Shown here: positions 27,601 to 36,236 of the stretch, piece by piece | How positions within the stretch are numbered: position 1 is the first letter of the stretch | How the letters are laid out: every line of letters starts with the position of its first letter | Source: Lachnospiraceae bacterium | Lineage (GTDB): Bacteria > Bacillota > Clostridia > Lachnospirales > Lachnospiraceae | NCBI GenBank assembly: GCA_014804755.1 | Contig: JAAUZE010000012.1 | Coordinates: 62,001 to 126,000 of the forward strand | Direction of reading: 5' to 3' | Length of the DNA stretch: 64,000 nucleotides | The notes under the pieces: model-generated | Database searches by the model: none | What the model saw: only the letters and a program-made list of their open reading frames with translations | What the model was told of the DNA's origin: nothing | Translations under genes and position numbers: made by a program

Positions 27601-28937
27601 CTGTCCACGGTCTGGTTTTTGATCTTGATACATTTCATATCCTGACCGCCGATATCTAAGATGCAGTCCACCTTCGGATCAAAAAACGCGGCGGCATAGT
27701 AATGCGCGACGGTCTCCACCTCGCCGTCGTCTAACAGAAAGGCAGCCTTGATGAGCGCCTCACCGTAGCCGGTGGAGCAGGAGCGGACGATATGCGCGCC
27801 CTTCGGCAGGAGAGAATAAATTTCCTGAATGGACGAAATGGCGGTCTTTAAAGGACTGCCGTTGTTATTGCTGTAAAACGAATATAAAAGATCGCCGGAT
27901 TCGCTGATGAGCGCGACCTTCGTGGTCGTTGAACCCGCATCGATGCCCAAGAAACAATTTCCCTGATACTGCTTTAATTCCGCGGTCTTGACACAGTGGC
28001 TGTCATGCCGTGCACGGAAAGCGTCATATTCTTCTTCGGAGGCAAACAGCGGCTCCATACGCTCGACCTCAAATTCCATCTTAATATCGGAGGAGAGCTT
28101 TGCGACCATTTCTTCCATAGAAAAAGAAACCTCATCCTTTGCGTTCATGGCGGAGCCGATGGCGGCAAACAGGTGGGAATTATCCGTGTCAATGATATGC
28201 TCCTCATCAAGCTTTAACGTGCGGATGAACGCTTCCTTTAACTCGCTTAAAAAATGAAGCGGTCCGCCGAGAAACGCAACGTGTCCGCGGATCGGCTTGC
28301 CGCAGGCAAGACCGGAGATCGTCTGATTGACGACCGCCTGAAAAATGGATGCGGCAAGATCTTCTTTGGTAGCGCCCTCATTGATGAGCGGCTGAATATC
28401 GGATTTTGCAAACACGCCGCAGCGCGCGGCAATCGTATAAAGAGAGTGGTAGCTTTTGGCATATTCATTTAAGCCGGGCGCATCCGTCTGCAAAAGGGAG
28501 GCCATCTGGTCGATAAAAGAACCTGTGCCTCCGGCACAGATGCCGTTCATACGCTGCTCGACATTGCCGCCCTCAAAATAAATGATCTTAGCGTCCTCGC
28601 CGCCAAGCTCAATGGCAACATCCGTTTTCGGCGCAAGCTCGGTTAAGGCGGTCGCGACAGCGATCACTTCCTGATTAAAGGGAACGCCCAAATGGTTGGC
28701 AAGCGTTAAGCCGCCGGAGCCCGTGATCATCGGATGTAACGTAAGGTCGCCGAGCTTTTCATACGCGTCCGACAAAAGTCCCTGCAGGGTCTCGCGGATA
28801 TTGGCATAATGCCTGCGATAATCGGAAAAAAGAATCTCGTGCGAAGAATCAAGAATTGCGATCTTGACTGTGGTGGAACCAATGTCGATTCCGAGTGTAT
28901 ACCTTTCGGCTGCGTTTGCGGTCGATTTAGTGTTCAT
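24624..28937 (-). CDS. Giant 2-hydroxyacyl-CoA dehydratase activase-like protein (double ASKHA + DUF2229/HgdB-like)
   Basis: A 1437-residue fusion. Two ASKHA ATPase modules of the HgdC/BadF type occur: [15 protein letters not shown] near the start and [16 protein letters not shown] near residue 330, each with its own gly-rich and cysteine loop ([21 protein letters not shown]), where Cys ligates the bridging 4Fe-4S cluster of dehydratase activators. A Cys motif [10 protein letters not shown] follows, then DUF2229 and an HgdB-like region ([12 protein letters not shown]). No dehydratase subunit genes are near, so the client is unknown. The ATG at 28937 is preferred; a GTG at 28946 is possible. 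Confidence 0.9.
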   Translation of the reverse strand: MNTKSTANAAERYTLGIDIGSTTVKIAILDSSHEILFSDYRRHYANIRETLQGLLSDAYEKLGDLTLHPMITGSGGLTLANHLGVPFNQEVIAVATALTELAPKTDVAIELGGEDAKIIYFEGGNVEQRMNGICAGGTGSFIDQMASLLQTDAPGLNEYAKSYHSLYTIAARCGVFAKSDIQPLINEGATKEDLAASIFQAVVNQTISGLACGKPIRGHVAFLGGPLHFLSELKEAFIRTLKLDEEHIIDTDNSHLFAAIGSAMNAKDEVSFSMEEMVAKLSSDIKMEFEVERMEPLFASEEEYDAFRARHDSHCVKTAELKQYQGNCFLGIDAGSTTTKVALISESGDLLYSFYSNNNGSPLKTAISSIQEIYSLLPKGAHIVRSCSTGYGEALIKAAFLLDDGEVETVAHYYAAAFFDPKVDCILDIGGQDMKCIKIKNQTVDSVQLNEACSSGCGSFIETFAKSLNYSVQDFAKAALFAEHPIDLGTRCTVFMNSKVKQAQKEGASVSDISAGLAYSVIKNALFKVIKVSDASELGSHIVVQGGTFYNDAVLRSFESIAGCEAIRPDIAGIMGAFGAALVARERFMSTCGYQTSMLSIEQINALEFTTSMAKCKGCTNSCRLTINRFSGGRQYISGNRCERGLGKQKNEHNVPNLYEYKLSRIFGYEPLTPEAAVRGTVGIPRVLNMYENYPFWYTFFTKLGYRVMLSPNSNRKIYELGIESIPSESECYPAKLVHGHIMWLINQEVDFIFYPALFYERNEFSDANNHYNCPIVTSYSENIKNNVEEIGRGEVIFRNPFMAFTSEETISSQLIKEFGELTPAEIKSAVHDAWLEQEAARKDIQKKGEETLAWLKENNKRGIVLAGRPYHIDPEINHGIPELINSYDIAVLTEDSISHLAKPERPLIVSDQWMYHSRLYAAASYVKAVDNLDLIQLNSFGCGLDAVTTDQVNDILSDSGKIYTCLKIDEVNNLGAARIRIRSLLSAIRVREAKQQKREIRSSAMNRVLFTEEMRKEYTILCPQMSPIHFGLLQAAFNQCGYHLEVMDNDGKQAVNVGLKYVNNDACYPSLMVVGQIMSAVLSGKYDTHKLAFVMSQTGGGCRATNYIGFIRRALAKAGYGYIPVISINLSKLESNPGFKINAEMLMRAVYAVTLGDLFMRCVYRMRPYEAVPGSVDKLHREWEARCEKLITAKHISYHKFQKMCREIVHDFDNIPITDVKKPRVGVVGEILVKFMPAANNHLVELLEAEGAEAVVPDLMDFMLYCFYNQIYKSENLGTSKRSARLAKLGIWAIQRFRGAAAKALSQSEHFTPPANIYDTVNNAQTIVSIGNQTGEGWFLTGEMLELIHDNTPNIVCTQPFACLPNHVVGKGVIKEIRRRYPEANIVAIDYDPGASEVNQLNRIKLMLSTAQKNLSKNLAKNNAQKADLEEKREVS

Positions 28938-28982
28938 GTTTGACACCGTCTTTCTTCATAATAAGATTTCATTTACATTGGC

Positions 28983-29011
28983 ATTATACGCTACGCGATA
29001 AAAAAGTTCAA
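28983..29011 (-). promoter_or_regulatory. Promoter of the activase-like gene
   Basis: On the minus strand TTGAAC (29011-29006), 17 bases, TATAAT (28988-28983). The start codon lies about 45 bases downstream. Confidence 0.7.
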
Positions 29012-29042
29012 TGAAAAAAGAATAAAGAACGCGTTCGCTTTG

Positions 29043-29071
29043 TTTACTTTTTCTGGAAGGAATGATAAGAT
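29043..29071 (+). promoter_or_regulatory. Promoter of the rhomboid-like gene
   Basis: TTTACT (29043-29048), 17 bases, TAAGAT (29066-29071), divergent from the activase-like promoter, about 36 bases before the chosen ATG. Confidence 0.5.
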
Positions 29072-29107
29072 GTGTTACATAAAAGCGGTTTTAAGAGGAG
29101 AGAGAAA

Positions 29108-30031
29108 ATGAAATTTTTGAATAAATTGGAAAAAAAATTAGGAAAATATGCCATTCCGAATCTGTCATTATATCTGATTTTATGCTATGCGGCGGGCTAT
29201 CTGATTCAGTTGATCAACAGCAGCTTTGTGAGTTATCTGACTCTGAATCCGTATGCGATCTTAAGAGGTCAGGTGTGGCGGCTTGTCAGCTGGGTACTGA
29301 TTCCGCCCGGTTCAAGTAATATTTTCTTTTTGCTGATCATGCTGATGCTTTATTATTCTCTTGGCACGACCTTGGAGAGAACATGGGGAACCTTCTATTA
29401 TAATGTTTATATTTTTGGCGGAATTCTTTTTACGGTGATCGCAAGCTTTCTGCTTGCAGGCTGGTTTGCCATTTTTGATTTTCCGAAGGTGAATGATCTC
29501 ACGCTTATGATTTACGGCATCAACCCGCAGGGGATGGGAACGCTGGCAAAGATGCAGGTCTGGTATCAGTATGATTTTTGGATATTGTTCAGTACCTACT
29601 ATATTAATATGTCAATTTTTCTTGCGTTTTCGGCGACCTATCCCGATATGCAGGTGATGCTATGGTTTATCATTCCGATGAAAGTAAAATATCTCGGTAT
29701 CGTGTATGTTGTACTGATGATCATGGATATTTTGCAGACGGGCTGGCTGCTCGCGTTTACGATCGGCGCGTCCTTATTAAACTTTATTATTTTCTTTATG
29801 ATGACGCGCGGAAGAACGCGCAGGACGCTCAAACAGAGGAAGCGCCAGATGGAGTATCGGCATGCCGCAAAACCGAAGGGCGGCGGCATCACGAGGCACA
29901 AATGCGCAATCTGCGGCAGAACAGAGGAGGATGATCCAACGCTGGAATTCCGCTTCTGTTCTAAATGCGAGGGAAATTATGAGTATTGCCAGAATCACCT
30001 TTTCACGCATGAGCATGTGAAAAGAAATTAG
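29108..30031 (+). CDS. Rhomboid-like membrane protein with C-terminal zinc ribbon
   Basis: A 307-residue protein with about six membrane segments (residues 20-235). The early part has the rhomboid-type pattern LNPYAILRGQVWRLVSW and YSLGTTLERTWGTFYYN. Where active rhomboids have GxSG, this protein has FSATYPDMQ, and I see no convincing Ser-His dyad, so it may be a non-proteolytic relative. The C-terminal tail has C-x2-C (CAIC), C-x2-C (CSKC) and CQNH, a cytoplasmic zinc ribbon. GGAG supports the ATG at 29108. It lies directly before a sigma-like gene. Confidence 0.75.
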   Translation: MKFLNKLEKKLGKYAIPNLSLYLILCYAAGYLIQLINSSFVSYLTLNPYAILRGQVWRLVSWVLIPPGSSNIFFLLIMLMLYYSLGTTLERTWGTFYYNVYIFGGILFTVIASFLLAGWFAIFDFPKVNDLTLMIYGINPQGMGTLAKMQVWYQYDFWILFSTYYINMSIFLAFSATYPDMQVMLWFIIPMKVKYLGIVYVVLMIMDILQTGWLLAFTIGASLLNFIIFFMMTRGRTRRTLKQRKRQMEYRHAAKPKGGGITRHKCAICGRTEEDDPTLEFRFCSKCEGNYEYCQNHLFTHEHVKRN

Positions 30032-30039
30032 GGAGCGGG

Positions 30040-30792
30040 ATGATGAGCGGGGAAGAACGATTTTTGAATAGATTGGCCGAATTAAAGGATACGGCGCGCT
30101 TACAGGGGCATATGTTGTCCGAGGAGCAGGTCGGGCAATTTGTAAAGGAGCTTCAGCTTGATTCACAGAAGGAGCAGCTTCTCTATGATTATTTTAAGCA
30201 GAATCATATCGGGATCGGCGAGCCGGCTGATGAGGAGGAATATCTAAACGACGATGAGCGGAGTTATCTGGAGCTTTATCTAAACGAATTACAGACACTT
30301 CCTAAGGTGAGCGATGGCGAGAGACGAGCGATTTCCATGGCGGCGATGGCGGGAGAAACAGTGGCAAAGAAAAAGCTGGTGGAGGCGTATCTGCCGGAGG
30401 TTGTGGAGATTTCCAAGCTGTATGCGGGACAGGGCGTATATTTGGAGGACTTGATCGGCGAGGGCAATGTGGCGCTTACGCTCGGTGTGGAAATGCTTGG
30501 CGCCCTGGAGCAGCCGGACGAGGTTTCCGGCATGCTCGGTAAAATGATCATGGATGCCATGGAGGAATACATCAGCGAAAACGCGGATGAAAAAAAGGTC
30601 AACCAAAAGGTGCTCTCACGCGTCCAAAAGACAGCGGAGCAGGCAAAGGCGCTTGCGGGGGAGCTTCGAAGAAAGGTTACGGTCGAGGAACTCATGCAGG
30701 AGGGCGGCTTAAGCGAAAAAGAAATCCGCGATGCCATTCGAATCTCGGCAGGCGGAATCGAGGAGATCGACGACAGCGCGCAGGACATGTAG
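30040..30792 (+). CDS. Sigma-70-like protein lacking region 4
   Basis: A 250-residue cytoplasmic protein. Residues about 80-155 resemble sigma region 1.2/2 (YLNELQTLPKVSDGER; AKKKLVEAYLPEVVEISKLY; LEDLIGEGNVAL), and residues about 205-235 resemble region 3 (KVTVEELMQEGGLSEKEIRDA). The aromatic region 2.3/2.4 that melts and reads the -10 is replaced by acidic sequence, and there is no region 4 to read the -35. It may be a decoy, an anti-sigma-like regulator or a degraded sigma factor. It is 8 bases after the rhomboid-like gene. Confidence 0.7.
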   Translation: MMSGEERFLNRLAELKDTARLQGHMLSEEQVGQFVKELQLDSQKEQLLYDYFKQNHIGIGEPADEEEYLNDDERSYLELYLNELQTLPKVSDGERRAISMAAMAGETVAKKKLVEAYLPEVVEISKLYAGQGVYLEDLIGEGNVALTLGVEMLGALEQPDEVSGMLGKMIMDAMEEYISENADEKKVNQKVLSRVQKTAEQAKALAGELRRKVTVEELMQEGGLSEKEIRDAIRISAGGIEEIDDSAQDM

Positions 30793-30840
30793 GAAAACAT
30801 AGTACCACAGCGAATGTCAGCGGTATGCAGGAGTGGCGAA

Positions 30841-31260
30841 ATGGAATATCAGGATTTTAAGTATATCATGGGCGACGTGTCGAAAATTTATATCGGCGCG
30901 GAAATGTCCTATGCGGAAATCTGTGCGCATGATTTTGCGCCGTTTAAGCTCATTGCGATCATAGAGCAGTATTTATATAAAGAAGCATCGCCCGATATGA
31001 CGCTGAAAGAGCATCTGCTCGCGATGACAAAGAATTCTTTTTCTTATCAGACGCTGCATCATCTGAAGGTGTCGCTGAAAATGAATATCTATTCGCAGAC
31101 GACGGACAGGCACGGACGGACGGCGGAAAAGTGGCTAATCGACCAGATTGTCGATGTGGATTCGTATGTCGGCGAGGAGTCCTATCATCAATATCCGGAG
31201 CATGCCATCGTGACGGAGCTGATCATAAAAAAACTGCCGCTCATGATGTTTTCGATATGA
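30841..31260 (+). CDS. Conserved-looking protein of unknown function
   Basis: A 139-residue soluble protein (MEYQDFKYIMGDVSKIYIG...). It has mixed helix-strand character with no membrane span, no Cys cluster and no family I recognise. AGGAG lies 7 bases upstream of the ATG at 30841. It follows the sigma-like gene by 48 bases and ends at a terminator-like hairpin, so the three genes from 29108 to 31260 may be one operon. Confidence 0.6.
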   Translation: MEYQDFKYIMGDVSKIYIGAEMSYAEICAHDFAPFKLIAIIEQYLYKEASPDMTLKEHLLAMTKNSFSYQTLHHLKVSLKMNIYSQTTDRHGRTAEKWLIDQIVDVDSYVGEESYHQYPEHAIVTELIIKKLPLMMFSI

Positions 31261-31578
31261 GCGTTACGACGTGATCATGATATAATAAACTCAAAAATCC
31301 AGCCGCTGCGCGTCCGTCGCGCTACGCGCTTAAAAATCTGCCTTGCAGATTTTGATTTTTTCGTTACCATGTCAGGTGAAATCAAATGCTCACTACGTTC
31401 GCGCTTGATTTCCTGCTGACATGATACCGCCCGAATGGGCATGCACTTTAGCATGATTGCGAAGCAATCATGGTATAAAGTGTAAAAATCAGGCAATGAT
31501 GGAGATAACAGACAGGCAGCCTGCGGCGTGCGTTTTTGTATTCTAAGCTGCGGGAGACAGAAAGGGATAGGTGTCAGA
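31261..31578 (+). other. 318-base intergenic stretch rich in hairpins, with dispersed repeat copy 2
   Basis: AAAATCTG-CCTTG-CAGATTTT (31333-31353) followed by GATTTTTT is a terminator. Next, 31368-31423 is a long hairpin with CATGTCAG/CTGACATG outside and GAAATCAA/TTGATTTC inside. The dispersed repeat copy 2 (31421-31444, core GCCCGAATGGGC) follows, then a third hairpin at 31444-31482 (CACTTTA...TATAAAGTG around ATGATTGC/GCAATCAT). No coding sequence is seen. Confidence 0.65.
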
Positions 31579-32229
31579 ATGAGACAAACAAAAACAGGGT
31601 GGACAAAAAAAATCCTTGCATGTATCCTCTCGACGGCAATGCTGTTTGCCGTATCGTGCGGCAAGGATGATAACGCCGCGCAGGGCGGCTCCGTACAGGA
31701 TACGGGAAACGGAAATACATCGGGCGGGGCGGATGTAAGTCAGCCGACCGGCGGCAATGAGGCAGGCGGTATTGACGACACGGTCACGATTGACGCCATT
31801 TATCAGGCGGTGAAGGAAGCGTATGGAGAGGAGTATCTTCCAACCATGCTTCTTTCGGAGGATGAAATTCAGGTGGTTTACGGCATTGAGCCGGACTGGT
31901 GCGAGGAATTTCTGATTGAGGTTCCGATGATGAGCGCGCATGTCGATACGTTTGTTGCGGTGAAAGCGAAGCCGGAGTATCTCTCGCAGGTATCGGACGC
32001 AATCAATGCCTATGTCGAGAACTTAAAAAATGACACGATGCAGTATCCGAGTAACTTAAATAAGATTGCGGCATCTTCGGTTGTTACAATGGGAAATTAT
32101 GTGTTCTATGTAATGCTTGGGATGATCACCCCTGAGCAGGAGGATGCGGATGAGGATGTACAGATTGCCGCTTATGCGGAGCGCAATCAGGTTGCCATTG
32201 ATGTGATCGAAAGCATGCTTTTGAAATGA
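31579..32229 (+). CDS. DUF4358-type lipoprotein
   Basis: A 216-residue exported lipoprotein. The signal peptide ends with LFAVSC, Cys27 being the anchor, then a Gly/Asn-rich spacer. The domain TIDAIYQAVKEAYGEEYLP ... SAHVDTFVAVKAK ... QVSDAINAYVENLK fits DUF4358, which is usually found beside MBOAT and DHHW genes in Clostridia, as here. The function is unknown, probably a surface partner in cell-envelope glycan modification. The ATG at 31579 fits the signal peptide. It is 7 bases before the MBOAT gene. Confidence 0.78.
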   Translation: MRQTKTGWTKKILACILSTAMLFAVSCGKDDNAAQGGSVQDTGNGNTSGGADVSQPTGGNEAGGIDDTVTIDAIYQAVKEAYGEEYLPTMLLSEDEIQVVYGIEPDWCEEFLIEVPMMSAHVDTFVAVKAKPEYLSQVSDAINAYVENLKNDTMQYPSNLNKIAASSVVTMGNYVFYVMLGMITPEQEDADEDVQIAAYAERNQVAIDVIESMLLK

Positions 32230-32236
32230 GGTTTAT

Positions 32237-33682
32237 ATGATATTTGCAGGTTTTACATTTCTTTTTCGGTTTCTGCCGATCGTATTGATCGCATATATTC
32301 TATGCCCAAAGCAATTCAGAAATGGATTGCTTTTTTTGGCGTCTCTTATTTTCTATGCGTGGGGCGAGCCGGTCTATGTGCTGCTGATGCTGTTTTCCAC
32401 GGTGTCGGATTATTGGCATGGCAGGCAGATTGACGCGGCGCGCAGGGCGGGCAGGCAAAAAGCGGCGAAAGGATGGCTGATTTCCTCCATTGCCATTAAT
32501 ATCGCGATGCTTGGCTTTTTCAAATATGCGGACTGGCTGATCGGGATCTGGAACGGCGTGACCGGATGGCATGTTCCGCTTTTTAAGCTTCCGCTGCCGC
32601 TCGGGATTTCCTTTTATACCTTTCAGACGATGTCGTACAGTATCGACGTCTACCGCGGGGATGCAAAGGTGCAAAAGAATATCATTGATTTCGGTATGTT
32701 TGTCTCCCTGTTTCCGCAGCTGATCGCGGGACCGATCGTGCGCTATGCGGATATAGAGGACAGGATGAAGGAACGCCCGCTTTGTATCGGGAGGATGAGC
32801 GGGGGCGCGCTGCGGTTTGCAGTCGGACTTGCCAAAAAAGTATTGCTTGCCAATCAGTTTGGTGTTTTATGGGAGACGATCGCGGCGATGCCGCCGGCGG
32901 AAATGCCGGTGCTCACGGGCTGGCTCGGAATCATTGCCTACGGGCTTCAGATTTATTATGATTTTTCCGGTTATTCGGACATGGCGATCGGATTAGGTGC
33001 AATTTTTGGCTTTCACTTCCCCGAAAATTTCGATCATCCGTATGAGTCGCGCAGCGTTTCCGAGTTTTTCCGAAGGTGGCATATGACATTGCAAAAATGG
33101 TTTGCGTCGTATGTGTATTATCCGCTCGGAGGAAACAGAAAGGGACTTAAGAGACAGATCTTTAACCTGCTTGTTGTGTGGGCGCTGACGGGAATCTGGC
33201 ATGGCGCGAGCGGTAATTTCATGGCATGGGGATTATATTTTGCATGTTTTCTCATCTTGGAAAAGGTGTGTTTGCAGAAAGCGCTTGCACACATACCCCG
33301 TGTGTTCGGACATTTGTATACGCTGATCGTTGTGCTGTTTGGCTGGGTGCTGTTCACCCATACGAATCTTCTTGAGGCGGTTCAGTATATGGCACGAATG
33401 CTTGCAATCCCGCTCCATGCTGTGGGAAGCGCCGCCGGAGTGTCGGGAGTCGGTTCAGGAGGATTATACAATGCACGGACATGGTATTACCTGTTTCAAT
33501 ATGGCGGATTATTGCTGTTAGGAGCGGTCGGAGCGACAAATTTGCCTGTTTTTCTTGCAAAAAAACTGAAATTTTATGGAAAAAATTGGAATTCTGCAAT
33601 TTTTATTGCAATTTTGCTCCTTTTATGCATCGCATCGCTGGTCGATGCAAGCTATAATCCGTTTTTGTACTTCCGGTTTTAA
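32237..33682 (+). CDS. MBOAT family membrane O-acyltransferase (AlgI/DltB-like)
   Basis: A 481-residue polytopic protein. It has the AlgI signature region FFRRWHMTLQKWFASYVYYPLGGNRKG and the catalytic His322 in GIWHGASGNF. About ten or more membrane segments are predicted. In AlgI-type systems the MBOAT passes acetyl groups across the membrane to an extracytoplasmic SGNH/DHHW partner for glycan O-acetylation. The next gene supplies that partner. Confidence 0.93.
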   Translation: MIFAGFTFLFRFLPIVLIAYILCPKQFRNGLLFLASLIFYAWGEPVYVLLMLFSTVSDYWHGRQIDAARRAGRQKAAKGWLISSIAINIAMLGFFKYADWLIGIWNGVTGWHVPLFKLPLPLGISFYTFQTMSYSIDVYRGDAKVQKNIIDFGMFVSLFPQLIAGPIVRYADIEDRMKERPLCIGRMSGGALRFAVGLAKKVLLANQFGVLWETIAAMPPAEMPVLTGWLGIIAYGLQIYYDFSGYSDMAIGLGAIFGFHFPENFDHPYESRSVSEFFRRWHMTLQKWFASYVYYPLGGNRKGLKRQIFNLLVVWALTGIWHGASGNFMAWGLYFACFLILEKVCLQKALAHIPRVFGHLYTLIVVLFGWVLFTHTNLLEAVQYMARMLAIPLHAVGSAAGVSGVGSGGLYNARTWYYLFQYGGLLLLGAVGATNLPVFLAKKLKFYGKNWNSAIFIAILLLLCIASLVDASYNPFLYFRF

Positions 33683-33698
33683 GATTGGAGGCGACGAT

Positions 33699-34958
33699 AT
33701 GGAGGACAAAAAGAAAAAATCATGGTGGGATATATGCAGCGAGGCATTGCCGTTCGTGCTGTTACTTGCTATGCTTGTTTTTTTCGGCATGTGGCAAATG
33801 ACGGCTAAGAAACGCGCATACTCGCCTTCGGAGCGGAGACTGCTTGCAACAAAGCCCGTTCTGACAAAGGAGAGCGTGCTGGACGCCTCTTATATGAGCG
33901 CATATGAGGAGTATCTGACGGATCAGTTTCCGATGCGCGACCAATGGATCACGCTAAAGACTTACTGTGGGCTGCTTTTGGGAAGAAGGGAATCCGGCGG
34001 CGTCTATATCGCGCGCGACCGCAGTCTGATCGAGCTGCATATGCCGGAGATCGCGGCGGGGGAGACCGCGGAGCGCAATGAGGAATGCCTGATCGGTTTT
34101 TTGCTGGATATGAATACGGTCGGGGTGAGGAATGTGCGCGTGATGCTCGTGCCGACGGCGGACGGCATTTGGCGGGATAAGGTATCACCTTTTGCGGAGC
34201 AGTTCGATCAGCAGGCGTATTTAGAGCAGTTTTCCTCAGGGTTATCGGAGCAGGGGCTTTCTCAGTGCTATGTGGATGTATGGGAGGGACTTGCGGCGTA
34301 TGCCGACGAGCCGATTTATTACAAGACCGATCATCATTGGACGATGCAGGGGGCGCATGCCGGTTATGCGGCGTATGTGAAGTCGTTTGCCGAGACGGGT
34401 GGCGCGGACGGCGCACTTCTGCCGGGACAAAGCAGTGCGGTTCTGCCATGGTCCGATTATGAGACGCAGATCGTACGCGCGGATTTTCACGGTACGACGG
34501 CGGCAAAATGCGGTCTTTATGATGTTGAGGATGCGATCATGCTAGTGTATCCGCCGGGGAGCGGCACAGAGCGGTATCGGGTCGTATATGACGGGGGAGA
34601 ATCGGAATCGGATTCGCTCTATGCGCTTTTGAATGCGCAGGGGGATGACCCATACAGCGTCTATCTCGACGGCAATCATGCCATGACGGAGATCTTTGTG
34701 ACAAGAGAACGTGCGGAGGCGGAAGCTTCGGGAGCAGAAACGGGGAAACGGAGTATCCTTTTGATCAAGGACTCTTATGCCAATTGCTTTGCGCCGTATC
34801 TGACAGGGCTTTACGATGAGATCACGCTCATCGATCTGCGTTATTATAACGGAAGTCTGCGCGCGCTGGTGGAGGAGCATGGGTATACGGATGTGCTTGT
34901 GCTGTATAATCTGCCGAATTTCCTGACGGAGACAACGGTGTATCGGCTGAAGAAGTAA
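33699..34958 (+). CDS. DHHW family (AlgX/AlgJ-like) extracytoplasmic acetyltransferase partner
   Basis: A 419-residue protein with one N-terminal membrane anchor (about 15-35) and an outside domain. D211-H-H-W214 in KTDHHWTMQGA is the DHHW signature, QFPMRDQWI the family entry motif, and LLIKDSYANCFAPYL supplies the Ser-containing block of the SGNH-like site. It probably transfers acetyl from the MBOAT to a surface polysaccharide. TTGGAGG precedes the ATG at 33699. It is 16 bases after the MBOAT gene. Confidence 0.88.
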   Translation: MEDKKKKSWWDICSEALPFVLLLAMLVFFGMWQMTAKKRAYSPSERRLLATKPVLTKESVLDASYMSAYEEYLTDQFPMRDQWITLKTYCGLLLGRRESGGVYIARDRSLIELHMPEIAAGETAERNEECLIGFLLDMNTVGVRNVRVMLVPTADGIWRDKVSPFAEQFDQQAYLEQFSSGLSEQGLSQCYVDVWEGLAAYADEPIYYKTDHHWTMQGAHAGYAAYVKSFAETGGADGALLPGQSSAVLPWSDYETQIVRADFHGTTAAKCGLYDVEDAIMLVYPPGSGTERYRVVYDGGESESDSLYALLNAQGDDPYSVYLDGNHAMTEIFVTRERAEAEASGAETGKRSILLIKDSYANCFAPYLTGLYDEITLIDLRYYNGSLRALVEEHGYTDVLVLYNLPNFLTETTVYRLKK

Positions 34959-35055
34959 AGGGTGGCTGAACACAGATAAGAATAAACAATTAAGAAATAA
35001 GAAGTTATGAGCAAGAAAAGTGCAAATAAAAACGTAAACCAAATAATGAAAAAGG

Positions 35056-35084
35056 TTGACGATGGGCGTGCATTTTGATATAAT
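35056..35084 (+). promoter_or_regulatory. Promoter of bioY
   Basis: TTGACG (35056-35061), 17 bases, TATAAT (35079-35084), about 42 bases before the bioY start. No BirA-type palindrome is evident. Confidence 0.75.
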
Positions 35085-35125
35085 GCCTAAAGAGTTTTGA
35101 ACAGAAGAAAGGCAGGATATCAATT

Positions 35126-35728
35126 GTGAATACCGGAACAATGAATGCGGCAAATCAACGTCCGGCGCAGGAGCGGGACAGGAAAAGAGGGGAGCGAAAG
35201 CCGTCAACGCGCATGCTTGTCTATATTGGCATGTTCGCCGCCGTACTTTCGGTGCTTTCCCAGATTTCGATCCCAATGCCGACGGGGATGCCGCTGACAC
35301 TTCAGACATTTGCGGTCGCCCTGACAGGCGCAGTACTCGGATGGCGGCTTTCGCTGGCAAGTACGGCGGTATGGGTGTTGCTCGGTGCGGTCGGCGTGCC
35401 CGTGTTTGCCAATTTCAGCGGCGGACTCCGCGTTTTAGTCGGATATACGGGAGGCTTTATCTGGGGCTTTTTCTTTATGGCGGCGCTCTGCGGTATCGGT
35501 TCGGCAATGAAAAATAAACCGTTTGGTCTGGAAATTGGTTTTTTGGGACTTTTGATCTGTCATGTACTCGGTTCGCTCCAATATGCGCTGATCGCGAATG
35601 TCGGCTTCTGGAACTCGGTGCTTTTGGTATCAGTGCCGTATCTGGTCAAGGATGTGTTCTCCGTTGTGTTGGCGTTTTCCGTCGGGACAGTGATCCGCAA
35701 AAGACTGGCAAGAGCCGGACTTTCATAA
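35126..35728 (+). CDS. bioY: Biotin transporter S component BioY
   Basis: A 200-residue ECF S component with six membrane segments. Family motifs are ISIPMPTGMPLTLQTFAV near the first helices, VLLGAVGVPVFANFSGG, GYTGGFIWGF and VPYLVKDVFSVVLA. It binds biotin and uses an ECF module; the EcfT/EcfA genes about 9 kb away are in a cobalamin-controlled operon, and whether BioY shares them is unknown. GTG at 35126 is chosen because AGG lies 9 bases upstream; ATG at 35141 is an alternative. Confidence 0.93.
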   Translation: MNTGTMNAANQRPAQERDRKRGERKPSTRMLVYIGMFAAVLSVLSQISIPMPTGMPLTLQTFAVALTGAVLGWRLSLASTAVWVLLGAVGVPVFANFSGGLRVLVGYTGGFIWGFFFMAALCGIGSAMKNKPFGLEIGFLGLLICHVLGSLQYALIANVGFWNSVLLVSVPYLVKDVFSVVLAFSVGTVIRKRLARAGLS

Positions 35729-35779
35729 ATTCTAAATATGAACAAAATGTTAATAATTATTTTTTTGACAAAAAAAGAC

Positions 35780-35808
35780 TTGAAATGACGTGAATCGTTT
35801 GCTATGCT
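35780..35808 (+). promoter_or_regulatory. Promoter for the candidate structured RNA
   Basis: TTGAAA (35780-35785), 17 bases, TATGCT (35803-35808); a TTGACA also occurs at 35765. The hairpin ATGTAAAAC/GTTTTACAT begins about 7 bases downstream, so transcription probably starts there. Confidence 0.6.
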
Positions 35809-35814
35809 TACTAA

Positions 35815-36122
35815 TGTAAAACATTCACTGTTTTACATCCGGTATGATCTGCCGGGAGTTTTTGTCAATCAGGTCTGAATCTTATCTGAAAGACAAATCT
35901 TTGACCAATTCGTGTGTATGAGAAATCCGATCGACCAATGAGATATTTCTTATGATGGGTAGTATTGAGGCGGGATACGTGCTTTTCTAAGATTATCTGG
36001 GGATTCTTTTACGTCTCTGTGTTTCTTGTTTTTTCCGAAATTTTTTAGAGGAGACTGAAAAAATCGTGCGGTCGGATGACCGGATTCTTTTGTTGACGGC
36101 TCCCGGCAGCCCTTCGTGGGTT
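35815..36122 (+). ncRNA. Candidate structured non-coding RNA, about 300 nt, class unidentified
   Basis: No coding frame is present. A 9-bp perfect stem closes the element: TGCCGGGAG (35850-35858) with CTCCCGGCA (36100-36108), extended by GTCAA/TTGAC. Inside are several local hairpins: GGTC...GACC with AAAGA-CAAA-TCTTT, ATGAGAAAT/ATTTCTTAT, GTCTC/GAGAC and CGGTC-GGAT-GACCG. A 5' hairpin (ATGTAAAAC/GTTTTACAT) precedes it, and CCC-TTCGT-GGG-TTT follows. It has its own promoter. It does not show the signatures I know for RNase P, tmRNA, SRP or T-box; 6S-like and raiA-like classes remain possible. Confidence 0.55.
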
Positions 36123-36185
36123 TACAGCAAAGATCAGGAATGTTCCGCTAAAAGCGGATGAACTGTTATATAAAAATCAAAAGAA

Positions 36186-36228
36186 ACCCAAATCCATGCT
36201 TGGGTAATTTGGTAAAGTGTGGTATAAT
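36186..36228 (+). promoter_or_regulatory. Promoter of the M16 peptidase gene with an inverted repeat at its -35
   Basis: TTGGGT (36200-36205), 17 bases, TATAAT (36223-36228). The -35 is the right half of ACCCAA-N8-TTGGGT (36186-36205), which may be an operator. Confidence 0.6.
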
Positions 36229-36236
36229 GTGCGAAT

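Noticed and set aside
35815-36122. Naming the structured RNA as 6S, RNase P, SRP or tmRNA
   Set aside because: The element is longer than typical 6S, lacks recognisable conserved cores of the others, and I cannot run a covariance search. It is kept as unidentified.
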